A stretch of 22,450 bases of DNA from Nitrospira sp. ST-bin4 (GTDB taxonomy: Bacteria; Nitrospirota; Nitrospiria; Nitrospirales; Nitrospiraceae). A program made the position numbers and the translations under genes. Under the pieces are notes generated by a model. That model was given only the letters and a program-made list of their open reading frames with translations. It had not been told where the DNA came from and searched no databases. This document shows positions 15,650-22,450 of this stretch, piece by piece. How positions within the stretch are numbered: position 1 is the stretch's first letter; each line of letters opens with the position of its first letter. The stretch covers positions 1 to 22,450 of the forward strand of contig MSXM01000017.1 of the NCBI GenBank assembly GCA_002083565.1, read 5' to 3'.

Positions 15650-17116
15650 TCAATACTGAGCAACCCAGGCGCCCGGTGCGCGATAGACCAGCGGAACCCC
15701 TCGATACAACCCCTGAAAAAGATCGTGGTCATACCACACTTCGAGCCTTCCGCCAGCGCTTGAGAGAATCGTTCCCCCCGTCACGACAGCCCCATAGACT
15801 CTTGCGCTTCCGGCTGCGGTAATGTTTCCGGCTGCAGAGAGGACGCCATTGAAATTCACGCGCGAGAGCTGAACGGGCGTTCGAACTTGATCTGCGACTT
15901 GATCCGTATCCGGAGGGCTTAACGCGGAGATTGACTGCCCCGATCCGATTGGAGCAACCACAACATGACCTTGCATGACCAGGTGACCTTCCCAATAGGC
16001 CGTGTGAAGCCGTAGCGTTCCGAGATTGTCCTCGCGGGGCGCGGTTTGATCCAGCGTATCGATGAAAATCAGGCCCAGGTTATCTCCAGGGCCTTTCGAC
16101 TGAAATACCGCATCCGGAGTAAGCCCATGACCAGGGCTCACCACACCATCCGGGTATAAGAAACCGTCTCGATCAATGGCGAAGTAGCGGCCATGCCGTT
16201 GCGCGATTCTCTTGGTATGTTCATAGTTCCATCGATCGAGCTGAATGCCGGGCGTCGGAGTCTGTTGCGGATGGATGTTGTGCGGAAGCGCCGGCAATTC
16301 TCCGGCAGGAAACTGAGTCATACGCACATCGCCGCCGATCCAGGCATCCATCCACCGATCTTCTCGATGGGACATCTCGCCGTATCCCAGACCGGTTACC
16401 GGCACGAGCCGGCTTTGCACCGGAAGTTCTTCGGCCCGACCGACGACAAAATCTCCCCCCACCGTGAGGTCGCCCCAATGCACGCTGACCGACGCCTCAT
16501 TTCCCGGCTGAAACAAACCGAGATTCTGCTTCACTTGCACGGCAGCACGAAGAGGCGGTAGATCTACACTGCCCAACTGCATCAATACCGATTGCCGAAA
16601 AGGCGGATTCGTGTGCGTCGCTACCCTTACATCGACCGTGCATAATAGCCCCGGTGTCGACGGAGCGTAGACCTTGAGTTCTTCGATCCTTCCCAGGTGG
16701 CGCAGAGCATGAAACATCCCCGTCCGGGGGTCGTTCAATGCCTGATAGTCTGATGCCGCCGCTGTCTCCAAGAGGACATCCGGCTGGCCCATGGTTCCAA
16801 CAAATTGTGAACGGCCGGCTTGATCGAAGAATGAGAGTATTCCTTCAGCATCGTGATTCTTTTTTGCCAAGGTTGCAGAGAACGCCGATCCCGCCGACTT
16901 CGCCTGTGGGCTGTGAAACCATGACACGACCACTTCACCGGCTGCATCAGCCAACTGCTGAGCAACCACAGCCTCTCGCCCTACATTGGAACTGATTGCC
17001 TCCTGCCCCGCGAGATTCAAGATGGTGGCTCCCAGCAAAGACAGAATCAGCACAAGCACCATCGCCCCGATGAGCGCGATTCCCTGCTGGTTATTCGTTT
17101 CGCGGATGCGTACCAT
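15650..17116 (-). CDS. Large PilX-like protein with repetitive C-terminus (module B)
   Basis: The N-terminus is pilin-like: MVRIRETNNQQG, then IALIGAMVLVLILSLLGATI, and a helix with NVGREAVVAQQLADAAGEVV, which matches the PilX N-terminal domain. Gly rather than Glu is at +5, common in PilX/GspK-like proteins. At 488 residues it is far larger than ordinary PilX (about 170-200). The extra mass includes a VHWGDLTVGGDFVVG segment and a C-terminal region (421-460) of short hydrophobic-Gly/Ala steps, such as GNITAAGSARVYGAVVTGG, suggestive of a beta-solenoid. GGGAGGAAGG precedes the ATG. It follows pilW by 10 nt and precedes pilB by 12 nt. Likely a surface-exposed tip or adhesive component; GspK-like or other exported roles are possible. 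Confidence 0.8.
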   Translation of the reverse strand: MVRIRETNNQQGIALIGAMVLVLILSLLGATILNLAGQEAISSNVGREAVVAQQLADAAGEVVVSWFHSPQAKSAGSAFSATLAKKNHDAEGILSFFDQAGRSQFVGTMGQPDVLLETAAASDYQALNDPRTGMFHALRHLGRIEELKVYAPSTPGLLCTVDVRVATHTNPPFRQSVLMQLGSVDLPPLRAAVQVKQNLGLFQPGNEASVSVHWGDLTVGGDFVVGRAEELPVQSRLVPVTGLGYGEMSHREDRWMDAWIGGDVRMTQFPAGELPALPHNIHPQQTPTPGIQLDRWNYEHTKRIAQRHGRYFAIDRDGFLYPDGVVSPGHGLTPDAVFQSKGPGDNLGLIFIDTLDQTAPREDNLGTLRLHTAYWEGHLVMQGHVVVAPIGSGQSISALSPPDTDQVADQVRTPVQLSRVNFNGVLSAAGNITAAGSARVYGAVVTGGTILSSAGGRLEVWYDHDLFQGLYRGVPLVYRAPGAWVAQY

Positions 17117-17126
17117 GCCTTCCTCC

Positions 17127-17885
17127 CTACGATCGAAGACTGACCTCTCTTACCGCATGATGTGTGGAACGATTCGCTTCGAGCTCCACCACCACGCGCT
17201 TCACCTGTGACGGCTCAAACGTAGCGCGGCCCCGGTCGTCTCGATACGCGAATCGGGCATTTTCCAGTCCCCCAACGAGTGTACCGGCTCCTCCGTCCAC
17301 CATACGCATAAGTCGCAACAATCCCCGTTCGTCATGCCTGGTGTAGTACACGACATGGTTTCTCACTTCGATGGATGCTCCTGCTGGGAACGCTGATTGA
17401 ACCGGTTCAGCCAACGTAAGGAAAGTGCGTTGTCCTGCACGCGCGAGTCGATGCAATTCGCATCCACGCAGCCCGCATATGGCGACCGACTTGCCTTCAC
17501 CCCACCCGCTGCCGTCTTGCACCGCCAGAACCGATTGCCCCTGAACAATGTCGCCGGTAGTCGTCGTCCGCTGCGCATTGATATTCGCGCGAAATTGAAA
17601 TTCATCCGGATTTGCGATGACGATCGATTCAGCCGTTGCGAGACGCGCTTCCTGCTCAAACACGGCCAGGCCCAATCGAAGGTCTTGCTGATGCGCCAGA
17701 TCATGCTGCTGCCTGGCAACATGCTGGCGTACGATGCTGAAGGTCTCCAGCGCCGTCGCGAGCACAATGACACCCGCAGCAAGGCCGATAAGCAATTCTG
17801 CAAGGCATACGCCCTTCATGCCGGAAAGAGCTGAAGTCCTCTTCACACGTTTTCCATGTGATATGATCGCGCGGAGATGGCTCAT
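17127..17885 (-). CDS. pilW: PilW-like minor pilin (module B)
   Basis: A 252-residue protein whose hydrophobic helix is VCLAELLIGLAAGVIVLATA, preceded by Gly25, so cleavage would leave Val at +1 and Glu at +5. Val at +1 and a Cys at +2 are unusual for a type IV pilin, but the ELLIGLA pattern is that of PilW. The mature part is short for PilW and ends with a beta region (ARFAYRDDRGRATFEP, VKRVVVELEANR). A Cys pair (ICGLRGCELHR) lies mid-protein. The ATG at 17885 overlaps the pilV stop as ATGA, implying translational coupling. ATG 17819 would give a three-residue leader, so the longer form is preferred. Confidence 0.82.
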   Translation of the reverse strand: MSHLRAIISHGKRVKRTSALSGMKGVCLAELLIGLAAGVIVLATALETFSIVRQHVARQQHDLAHQQDLRLGLAVFEQEARLATAESIVIANPDEFQFRANINAQRTTTTGDIVQGQSVLAVQDGSGWGEGKSVAICGLRGCELHRLARAGQRTFLTLAEPVQSAFPAGASIEVRNHVVYYTRHDERGLLRLMRMVDGGAGTLVGGLENARFAYRDDRGRATFEPSQVKRVVVELEANRSTHHAVREVSLRS

Positions 17886-18364
17886 CGTTGCCCCACAAAT
17901 GCGGGATTGGCGCGAAGTGTTGCCACCATGACTTCTTTGGGGCTGCCCTGACCGACATAGGAGGACACCGCTCGGATGGCCACCATCCCAACCGACCCTA
18001 GCGGGCCCGGACGATCCGTCTCAACACTCCACACCACTGTGATTCCATTTCGTTCCAACATGGCTGTGTAAATTCCGTCGTCTGCCATGGCGTCGGGATT
18101 CTGCCCATCATCCTTCATCATGGTCTCAGGAATACCATCTTCATCGAGATCGTCTTTAAGGAGATATAGCCACCGGACAGACTGCTTGACCTCCAACCGG
18201 CCCTGCGCCAGCTCCAGCGCCCTGCTATCCAGCGCTCCTTGGCGAGTATGCCCGGATGAGATCTGCACGGCTCCTATTGCCCCTATGAACGCGATCCCAG
18301 AAATCACCATTGCGATCATCACTTCGATAAGGCTGAACCCTGTATCCTGTGGCTGCCTCCTCAT
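17882..18364 (-). CDS. pilV: PilV-like minor pilin (module B)
   Basis: A 160-residue pre-pilin. Leader MRRQPQDTG is followed by FSLIEVMIAMVISGIAFIGA, with Gly9 at -1, Phe at +1 and Glu at +5. After the helix comes a short globular domain with an acidic stretch, DDLDEDGIPETMMKDDG and then ADDGIYTAM, that could bind a metal ion. The C-terminal part is TVVWSVETDRPGPLGSVGMV and a basic tail. The ATG overlaps the FimT-like stop as ATGA and its own stop overlaps the pilW start in the same way, so the three genes are probably translated together. Confidence 0.85.
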   Translation of the reverse strand: MRRQPQDTGFSLIEVMIAMVISGIAFIGAIGAVQISSGHTRQGALDSRALELAQGRLEVKQSVRWLYLLKDDLDEDGIPETMMKDDGQNPDAMADDGIYTAMLERNGITVVWSVETDRPGPLGSVGMVAIRAVSSYVGQGSPKEVMVATLRANPAFVGQR

Positions 18365-18798
18365 AGAATCGACACCCTCCCGGTAATGCCGACGGTTACC
18401 GTTTGAGTCTGTCCTTCTTTGTTGCGGAGATGAATCGTGGTTGCCGTGGCAGATCGTCCGCTGGGATGAAACAGAATCTCTGGACCTGTACTGGGTTCTT
18501 CGATGGCAACCCCTTTGTCTGCATAGCGATACACATGATGGGGTGTCGCCTCCGAACCATTGATGGACTGCACGACAAGCGCCTGTTGCTCAAGATCGAA
18601 AGTAATGCGAACCCGATCGCGATGTGCGATTGCAAGCTGTCTCGCAAGGCGGAGTTCAGACGCAACCTCCTCCGTGGCACTATGGATCTGCACGCCTGAA
18701 TTGAGGGTGAGGAAATTGGGAATGGCCAGAGCCGAGATGATGCCGGTGACCGCAAGCCCCACCATGAGTTCCATCAACGTGTGGCCTTCCTGTTTCAT
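18361..18798 (-). CDS. fimT: FimT/GspH-like minor pilin (module B)
   Basis: A 145-residue pre-pilin. Leader MKQEG is followed by HTLMELMVGLAVTGIISALA, with His at +1 instead of the usual Phe but Glu at +5. The next PNFLTLNSGVQIHSATEEVA and LRLARQLAIAHRDRVRITF match the FimT/GspH pattern, as does LFHPSGRSATATTIHLRN near the end. The ATG at 18798 has GAGAGG about 5 nt upstream. A longer frame from 18945 would add 49 Arg/Gln/Thr-rich residues with no leader, so I reject it. First gene of module B; the stop overlaps pilV as ATGA. Confidence 0.85.
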   Translation of the reverse strand: MKQEGHTLMELMVGLAVTGIISALAIPNFLTLNSGVQIHSATEEVASELRLARQLAIAHRDRVRITFDLEQQALVVQSINGSEATPHHVYRYADKGVAIEEPSTGPEILFHPSGRSATATTIHLRNKEGQTQTVTVGITGRVSIL

Positions 18799-19110
18799 AT
18801 ACACCTCTCTCAAATTTCCGGTTTCAGTTGAGTTCCTTTGGAATCGAGTGCATCTCAAGAGTCGTGCCGCTATTTGAGTGCGATGATGTGGATAGCGCTG
18901 CCTTGTGATGGCGATTGGGAAAGACTGTTGAAGTTGTTGAATCAACGAAGCGAATTAAATGAATCAAAAGCGCTGCCACCCGGATGAAGCGCTTATGAGA
19001 GAGAAAAGTTCGTACGCGCCACGCTGTGCCTCAGGAGATACAGTGCTTCATGAAGAGATACAGCGGACGAGACACGGAAAGCGTAAGGGCGTGAGGCAGA
19101 ACAGAAACTA
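18799..19110. other. Intergenic region between pilD and module B
   Basis: About 310 bases with no gene. On the minus strand, in transcription order, it holds a 9-bp direct repeat (GAGATACAG on the plus strand, 19035-19043 and 19055-19063, 20 bp apart) flanking the palindrome CTTCATGAAG. A terminator-like hairpin at 18965-18995 comes next. The leader of the FimT-like gene with its ribosome binding site completes it. I find no strong -35/-10 pair for module B; if the hairpin terminates pilD transcripts, a promoter should lie between about 18800 and 18965. Confidence 0.45.
18965..18995 (-). terminator. Candidate intrinsic terminator downstream of pilD
   Basis: On the minus strand AAGCGCT (18988-18994, complement) pairs with AGCGCTT (18968-18974, complement) around a loop that can form three more pairs (CAT with GTG), and a short CTTTT run follows. 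It lies about 115 nt after the pilD stop, which is far for a terminator. The T-run is short, so partial termination is as likely. Confidence 0.4.
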
Positions 19111-19899
19111 CTAGCCAGCCAGCAAGCCTAGATACCAATCGAGGAGGGATTGTCCGAAGAATAACGAGACGACTGCGCCACAGACAAGAAACGGGCCGAA
19201 TGGGATGTAATCCTCTCGCTTGATCACGTGAGCAGCAATCAGGGTAACACCGACAAGCGAACCCAAGAGAGAACCAACCATAATCGTCATCAAGGCCGGT
19301 TTCCAACCGAGAAACGCGCCGATCATCGCAAGCAATTTGATGTCGCCTCCGCCCATCCCTTCTTTCCCGAACAGGTAGGGACTCACCCAGGCAAGAAACC
19401 ACAGGATTCCGCCTCCGACGAACAGTCCGATTACACCATTGACCAACCCCAGCGGCAGGATGGTGGCGGCGCTGACAAGCCCCACAACGATGCCAGGGAA
19501 CGTGATTGCATTGGGAATGATTTTGTGGGAGAGATCCGTTCCGGCCACGACCAACAGAGCCGAATAGAGCAGGCCGTACACAACGGTGGACCAGCCGGGC
19601 CCGAAGAACCACAGAAGGCCGACATAGCCTAAGGCATTGAGCGCCTCCACGACCGGATAGCGGATGGGGATGCGCACCTGACAATTTCGGCATCGTCCAA
19701 GCAGGATCAGATAGCTCACAACCGGGATGTTGTCGTACCAGGCAATCGGATGAGAGCAGGAGGGACAATGGGATCCTGGCCACGCAATCGATTCACGGCG
19801 GGGCAGCCTGTAGATACAGACATTGAGAAAACTGCCGATGAGGGCGCCAAACAGCGCAACGATCAGATAGACCGGAAACATGATCTGATGCTCAATCAT
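19111..19899 (-). CDS. pilD: Prepilin peptidase/N-methyltransferase PilD
   Basis: An inner-membrane aspartic peptidase (A24 family) that cleaves class III leaders after Gly and methylates the new N-terminus. The 262-residue, multi-helix protein has the cytoplasmic zinc-binding loop CPSC (45-48) and CRNC (70-73). The two catalytic aspartates lie in GTDLSHKIIPN (Asp122) and GMGGGDIKLLA (Asp186), as in full-length bifunctional PilD. It would process the minor pilins encoded downstream. The start is ATG 19899; ATG 19881 is an in-frame alternative and neither has a clear ribosome binding site. It reads in the same direction as module B, about 310 nt upstream of it, and is divergent from the LuxR-type regulator. 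Confidence 0.96.
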   Translation of the reverse strand: MIEHQIMFPVYLIVALFGALIGSFLNVCIYRLPRRESIAWPGSHCPSCSHPIAWYDNIPVVSYLILLGRCRNCQVRIPIRYPVVEALNALGYVGLLWFFGPGWSTVVYGLLYSALLVVAGTDLSHKIIPNAITFPGIVVGLVSAATILPLGLVNGVIGLFVGGGILWFLAWVSPYLFGKEGMGGGDIKLLAMIGAFLGWKPALMTIMVGSLLGSLVGVTLIAAHVIKREDYIPFGPFLVCGAVVSLFFGQSLLDWYLGLLAG

Positions 19900-19989
19900 G
19901 CGTGGGACATGGACGCTTCCGTCATGCTCTTTAGTGTTGTGACAGGTTGTTTACTGATTCAGAAGCCCTGTGGAGCTGAAGATCCACCA

Positions 19990-20019
19990 TTTACTTTCAC
20001 CAACGATCATTTCTATAAT
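19990..20019 (+). promoter_or_regulatory. Candidate sigma-70 promoter for the LuxR-type regulator
   Basis: TTTACT (19990-19995) and a perfect TATAAT (20014-20019) are separated by 18 nt on the plus strand. Transcription would start near 20026, leaving a leader of about 85 nt before the ATG at 20111. The region lies between the divergent pilD and regulator genes, so control signals of both may overlap here. Confidence 0.6.
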
Positions 20020-20110
20020 TCCCTCGAGATTCGTCTCTATGGGGCAGGTTGAATACCATCGACTCCCAGTATACCTGAATGGGCCGTTAGTCAAAGGAGA
20101 ACTGATCAAC

Positions 20111-20389
20111 ATGGCAAAAGCAGTTGGGAAGCCGCGGGTTCGGAAATCTCTAGCCGACCTTGAGCCTCCCCCGCGCGCAAAGCGTCCGGAAGCATTGACC
20201 TCGCGAGAGCAGGAAATTCTAGAATTGATTTGGGCGGGCTTTAAGAACAAGGAAATCGGCCAGCGATTGAAAATCAGCGTCAAAACCGTCGAAGCCCACC
20301 GGGCGAACATGATGAAGAAGATGCGGGTGTCCAATACGGCTCAACTGCTGAAGACCGCCATCCAAGGCAGCATGCTCAAAATCCGCTAA
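20111..20389 (+). CDS. Solo LuxR-type (NarL/FixJ-like) helix-turn-helix regulator
   Basis: A 92-residue protein that is little more than a DNA-binding domain. A basic, Pro-rich lead (about 1-30) is followed by the LuxR/GerE signature LTSREQEILELIWAGFKNKE (from 32), then IGQRLKISVKTVEAHRANMM, which holds the recognition helix. It has no receiver or ligand-binding domain, so its activity must be set by its level or by a partner. The ATG at 20111 has AAGGAG 11 nt upstream, slightly far. A longer in-frame start at 19970 is rejected because it precedes the TATAAT box and reads as non-protein-like sequence. It is the only plus-strand gene here, diverges from pilD, and its TAA overlaps the rlmB TAG by 2 nt at 20387-20388. 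Confidence 0.9.
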   Translation: MAKAVGKPRVRKSLADLEPPPRAKRPEALTSREQEILELIWAGFKNKEIGQRLKISVKTVEAHRANMMKKMRVSNTAQLLKTAIQGSMLKIR

Positions 20390-21156
20390 GATTTTGCCGA
20401 GAGGCCTCGCTGGCGGGCTGCTTCGAACAGCAGCACCGCCGCAGAAGCCGACACGTTCAGCGATTGGACCCGGCCCCGCATGGGGATACGAATGCGTTCG
20501 TCACAGTGTTGCAGCAGCCCCGGCCTGATTCCTATTCCTTCGCCGCCGAACACCAGTCCAACCGGACCGCGCAGATCGACATCCGTGTAGAGTTTGCTCG
20601 CGGACGGTTCTACCCCATAGACCCACACACCCGCGGCCTTCAATGACTCGATCAGCCGGCTCGTGTTCGTCACCCGTGCCACGGGCATATGGTCGATCGC
20701 GCCGGCGGAAACCTTTGCGACGACCGACGTCAGTCCGGCCGCTCTCCGTTCCGGAATGAAGACGCCGTGGACACCGGCACCTTCGGCAGTTCGGATCACC
20801 GCGCCAAGATTATGTGGGTCCTCCACCCCATCGAGAATGACCAGCAGCGGCGGTTCATTGCGTTCTGCCGCGCGGGCAAGAATCGACTCTTCTGTCTGAT
20901 AGGCTTTTGCTGCGGCAAAAGCCACAATGCCCTGGTGCCTGCCGTCAGGTACCAGCCGATCGAGCGAAGCCGACGGTTGGACATGGACCGGAACATGAAG
21001 CGACCGTGCCAACTGGACCAAATCCGAAAACTGTTTGTCGGTCCTGATGACAAGGAGACGCTGCAGCGGCCTGCTGCCCGCTTTGAGCGCTTCGCGCACC
21101 GCGTGGAGCCCGTAGAGGATCTCCTGCGCGTCAGCGTTTCCAGCGGCTGGTGCCAT
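20386..21156 (-). CDS. rlmB: 23S rRNA (guanosine-2'-O-)-methyltransferase RlmB (TrmH/SpoU family)
   Basis: RlmB 2'-O-methylates a guanosine (G2251 in E. coli numbering) in the peptidyl-transferase region of 23S rRNA, using SAM. The 256-residue form carries the substrate-binding start EILYGLHAVREALKAG (about 12-27) and the three SpoU motifs: VILDGVEDPHNLGAVIRTAE, GLVFGGEGIGI and IPMRGRVQSLNVSASAAVLL. I chose ATG 21156, within the last 26 nt of cysS, because it gives the family length (about 245-255) and a GAGG lies 9 nt upstream. ATGs at 21255 and 21309 would add 33-51 basic, low-complexity residues inside cysS; the former cannot be excluded. Its TAG overlaps the stop of the convergent regulator. 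Confidence 0.93.
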   Translation of the reverse strand: MAPAAGNADAQEILYGLHAVREALKAGSRPLQRLLVIRTDKQFSDLVQLARSLHVPVHVQPSASLDRLVPDGRHQGIVAFAAAKAYQTEESILARAAERNEPPLLVILDGVEDPHNLGAVIRTAEGAGVHGVFIPERRAAGLTSVVAKVSAGAIDHMPVARVTNTSRLIESLKAAGVWVYGVEPSASKLYTDVDLRGPVGLVFGGEGIGIRPGLLQHCDERIRIPMRGRVQSLNVSASAAVLLFEAARQRGLSAKS

Positions 21157-22450
21157 CGGGCCTGTCCTCGATGATGATGCCTTGGGCGGTGAGCGCCTGC
21201 CTGATTGCGTCGGCTCGCTTGAAGTCTTTTGCTTTCTTCGCTGCTGTACGCTCATCCACCATCTTCTGGACTTCAAGGTCGGAACTGAAACCAGCTTCTC
21301 TGCCAACATTCAGATTGAACTGCCACCTATCCAACTGGAACAAACCGAACACCTTGCCGAGGGATCTGAACTCTTCCCTTGCTTCCTTCCTCACCTCTGT
21401 TGATATTCCTTTCCGGATCAACGTATTAATTTCGCCGCGTAACTGCTGAAACGCAGCCAAGGCCACAGGTGTATTAAAATCATCATCCATGCCTCTATTG
21501 AAGGTCCCTTTGGCAATACCAATTGCGAGCTGGAGATCCCCATTAGTGTCTGTCGAACCCTGCCCCGCCTCCGACAACCGGTTGAACAGATCATAAAATC
21601 CATCCAGTGCCTGCTTGGCCTCTTTCAATGCCTGATCTGAGAAATCCAGCGGCCCGTGGTAATGGATGGAGAGGAGAAAGTATCGAAGGATTTCCCCCGT
21701 GACCTCTTCCGGCCATTCCGATTTCTCGAAGATCTCCCGGATCGTGAAGAAATTCCCCAGCGACTTGGACATCTTCTCTTTATTGATCTGTACGAAACCG
21801 TTGTGAATCCAGTAGCGCGCGAACTCTTTTCCTGTCGCGCCGCAGGACTGCGCGATCTCGTTTTCGTGATGAGGGAAGATCAGATCCATTCCTCCGCCAT
21901 GGATGTCGAATGTTTCGCCGAGATGTTTCATCGACATCGCAGAGCATTCGATGTGCCAGCCGGGACGTCCCTGCCCCCACGGACTCGGCCATGCAGGCTC
22001 GCCTGGCTTGGCGCTTTTCCAAAGCGCGAAGTCCATGGGATCGCGTTTGCGCTCATCGACATCCACGCGCGCCCCTGCCTGCCGGTCGTCCAGTCGGCGC
22101 TTGGAGAGCCGGCCATAGTCAGAATATTTGGGGACCTCAAAGTAGACATCCCCGTTCACTTGATATGCGAGGCCTTTGGCGATCAATGTTTCGGTCAGCT
22201 GTACGATTTCGGCCATGTGCTCGGTGGCTTTCGGTTCGATCGAGGCCGGCCGTACGCCCAGTCTTCCCATGTCATCATGATAGGCTTGAATGAACTTGCC
22301 CGTGATCTGGTCGCAACTCACGCCTTGTTCATTCGCCCGCTTGATAATCTTATCGTCAACGTCGGTAAAGTTTTTTACAAACTCGACACAATACCCTGAG
22401 TGTTCGAGATACCGGCGAATCACATCGAACACCAGCGCGCTCCTGGCATG
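21131..22450 (-). CDS. cysS: Cysteinyl-tRNA synthetase (5' end beyond the right edge)
   Basis: CysRS charges tRNA-Cys. The frame is open to the right edge, starting in HARSALVFDV, which is the end of the HIGH-containing signature. The first roughly 45 residues, with the first zinc Cys, therefore lie outside the window. Visible motifs are NFTDVDDKI, WHIECSAMS with a zinc Cys, FPHHENEIAQS with a zinc His and Glu, and the class I KMSKSLGNF loop, all in the normal order. The C-terminal helical region (AAKKAKDFKRADAIRQAL) is also typical. About 440 residues are present, so the gene looks intact. An internal ATG at 22432 is not the true start. It overlaps rlmB by 26 nt, so the two are probably co-transcribed. 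Confidence 0.97.
   Translation of the reverse strand, partial: HARSALVFDVIRRYLEHSGYCVEFVKNFTDVDDKIIKRANEQGVSCDQITGKFIQAYHDDMGRLGVRPASIEPKATEHMAEIVQLTETLIAKGLAYQVNGDVYFEVPKYSDYGRLSKRRLDDRQAGARVDVDERKRDPMDFALWKSAKPGEPAWPSPWGQGRPGWHIECSAMSMKHLGETFDIHGGGMDLIFPHHENEIAQSCGATGKEFARYWIHNGFVQINKEKMSKSLGNFFTIREIFEKSEWPEEVTGEILRYFLLSIHYHGPLDFSDQALKEAKQALDGFYDLFNRLSEAGQGSTDTNGDLQLAIGIAKGTFNRGMDDDFNTPVALAAFQQLRGEINTLIRKGISTEVRKEAREEFRSLGKVFGLFQLDRWQFNLNVGREAGFSSDLEVQKMVDERTAAKKAKDFKRADAIRQALTAQGIIIEDRPDGTSRWKR

Noticed and set aside
18799..18945. 49-residue N-terminal extension of the module B FimT-like protein
   Set aside because: It would place an Arg/Gln/Thr-rich stretch before a normal short class III leader that has its own ribosome binding site.
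18963..18978. Sigma-54-like element TGGCAG-N5-TTGAT on the minus strand
   Set aside because: The -24 GG is present but the -12 GC reads GA, and the match falls inside the hairpin called as a terminator. Not enough to call a promoter.
19031..19783. Minus-strand open frame of 250 codons overlapping pilD
   Set aside because: It is the alternative frame of pilD, rich in Arg/Cys/Ser and without motifs; the pilD frame carries the catalytic aspartates and zinc cysteines.
22433..22450. Reading cysS as starting at the internal ATG 22432
   Set aside because: The upstream bases continue the conserved HARSALV signature in frame, so the gene is cut by the window edge, not truncated.

Overview
The window reads as ordinary bacterial chromosome. 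It is about 22 kb, densely coded and fairly GC-rich, and nearly every gene lies on the minus strand. Gene content and protein style (a PilY1/minor-pilin locus, a solo LuxR-type helix-turn-helix protein, a compact phoH-ybeY-ftsY run) recall Gram-negative environmental bacteria, most likely Nitrospira/Nitrospirota. That assignment is from memory of protein style, not from a search. No rRNA, tRNA, CRISPR array, insertion sequence or phage gene was seen.

Layout, left to right in coordinates, which is mostly 3' to 5' in transcription. (1) 1-1863: a secreted M1-family metallopeptidase, cut by the left edge, downstream of a response regulator made of two receiver domains and no output domain. (2) 1965-4432: a tightly packed phoH-ybeY-ftsY operon with a plausible sigma-70 promoter just upstream of phoH. 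(3) 4534-13432: minor-pilin module A, transcribed FimT/GspH-like, PilV-like, PilW-like, PilX-like, a small exported protein, a giant PilY1, then (after a strong hairpin) an Ig-domain lipoprotein candidate. (4) 13793-18798: minor-pilin module B, transcribed FimT/GspH-like, PilV-like, PilW-like, a large PilX-like protein and a PilB/GspE ATPase. (5) 19111-19899: prepilin peptidase PilD. (6) 20111-20389: a solo LuxR-type regulator, the only plus-strand gene, divergent from pilD and convergent with rlmB. (7) 20386-22450: rlmB and cysS, with cysS cut by the right edge.

The central 15 kb is a type IV pilus assembly and tip locus. PilD would process the class III leaders of both minor-pilin sets. The PilB-type ATPase would power polymerisation. 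Each FimT-PilV-PilW-PilX set could form an initiation or tip complex, and PilY1 would sit at the tip of module A. The major pilin, PilC platform, PilT and PilM-Q are not in the window and must be elsewhere. The most unusual point is two complete, diverged minor-pilin sets in tandem around one extension ATPase. The B set ends in an enlarged PilX-like protein with a repetitive Gly/Ala-rich C-terminus.
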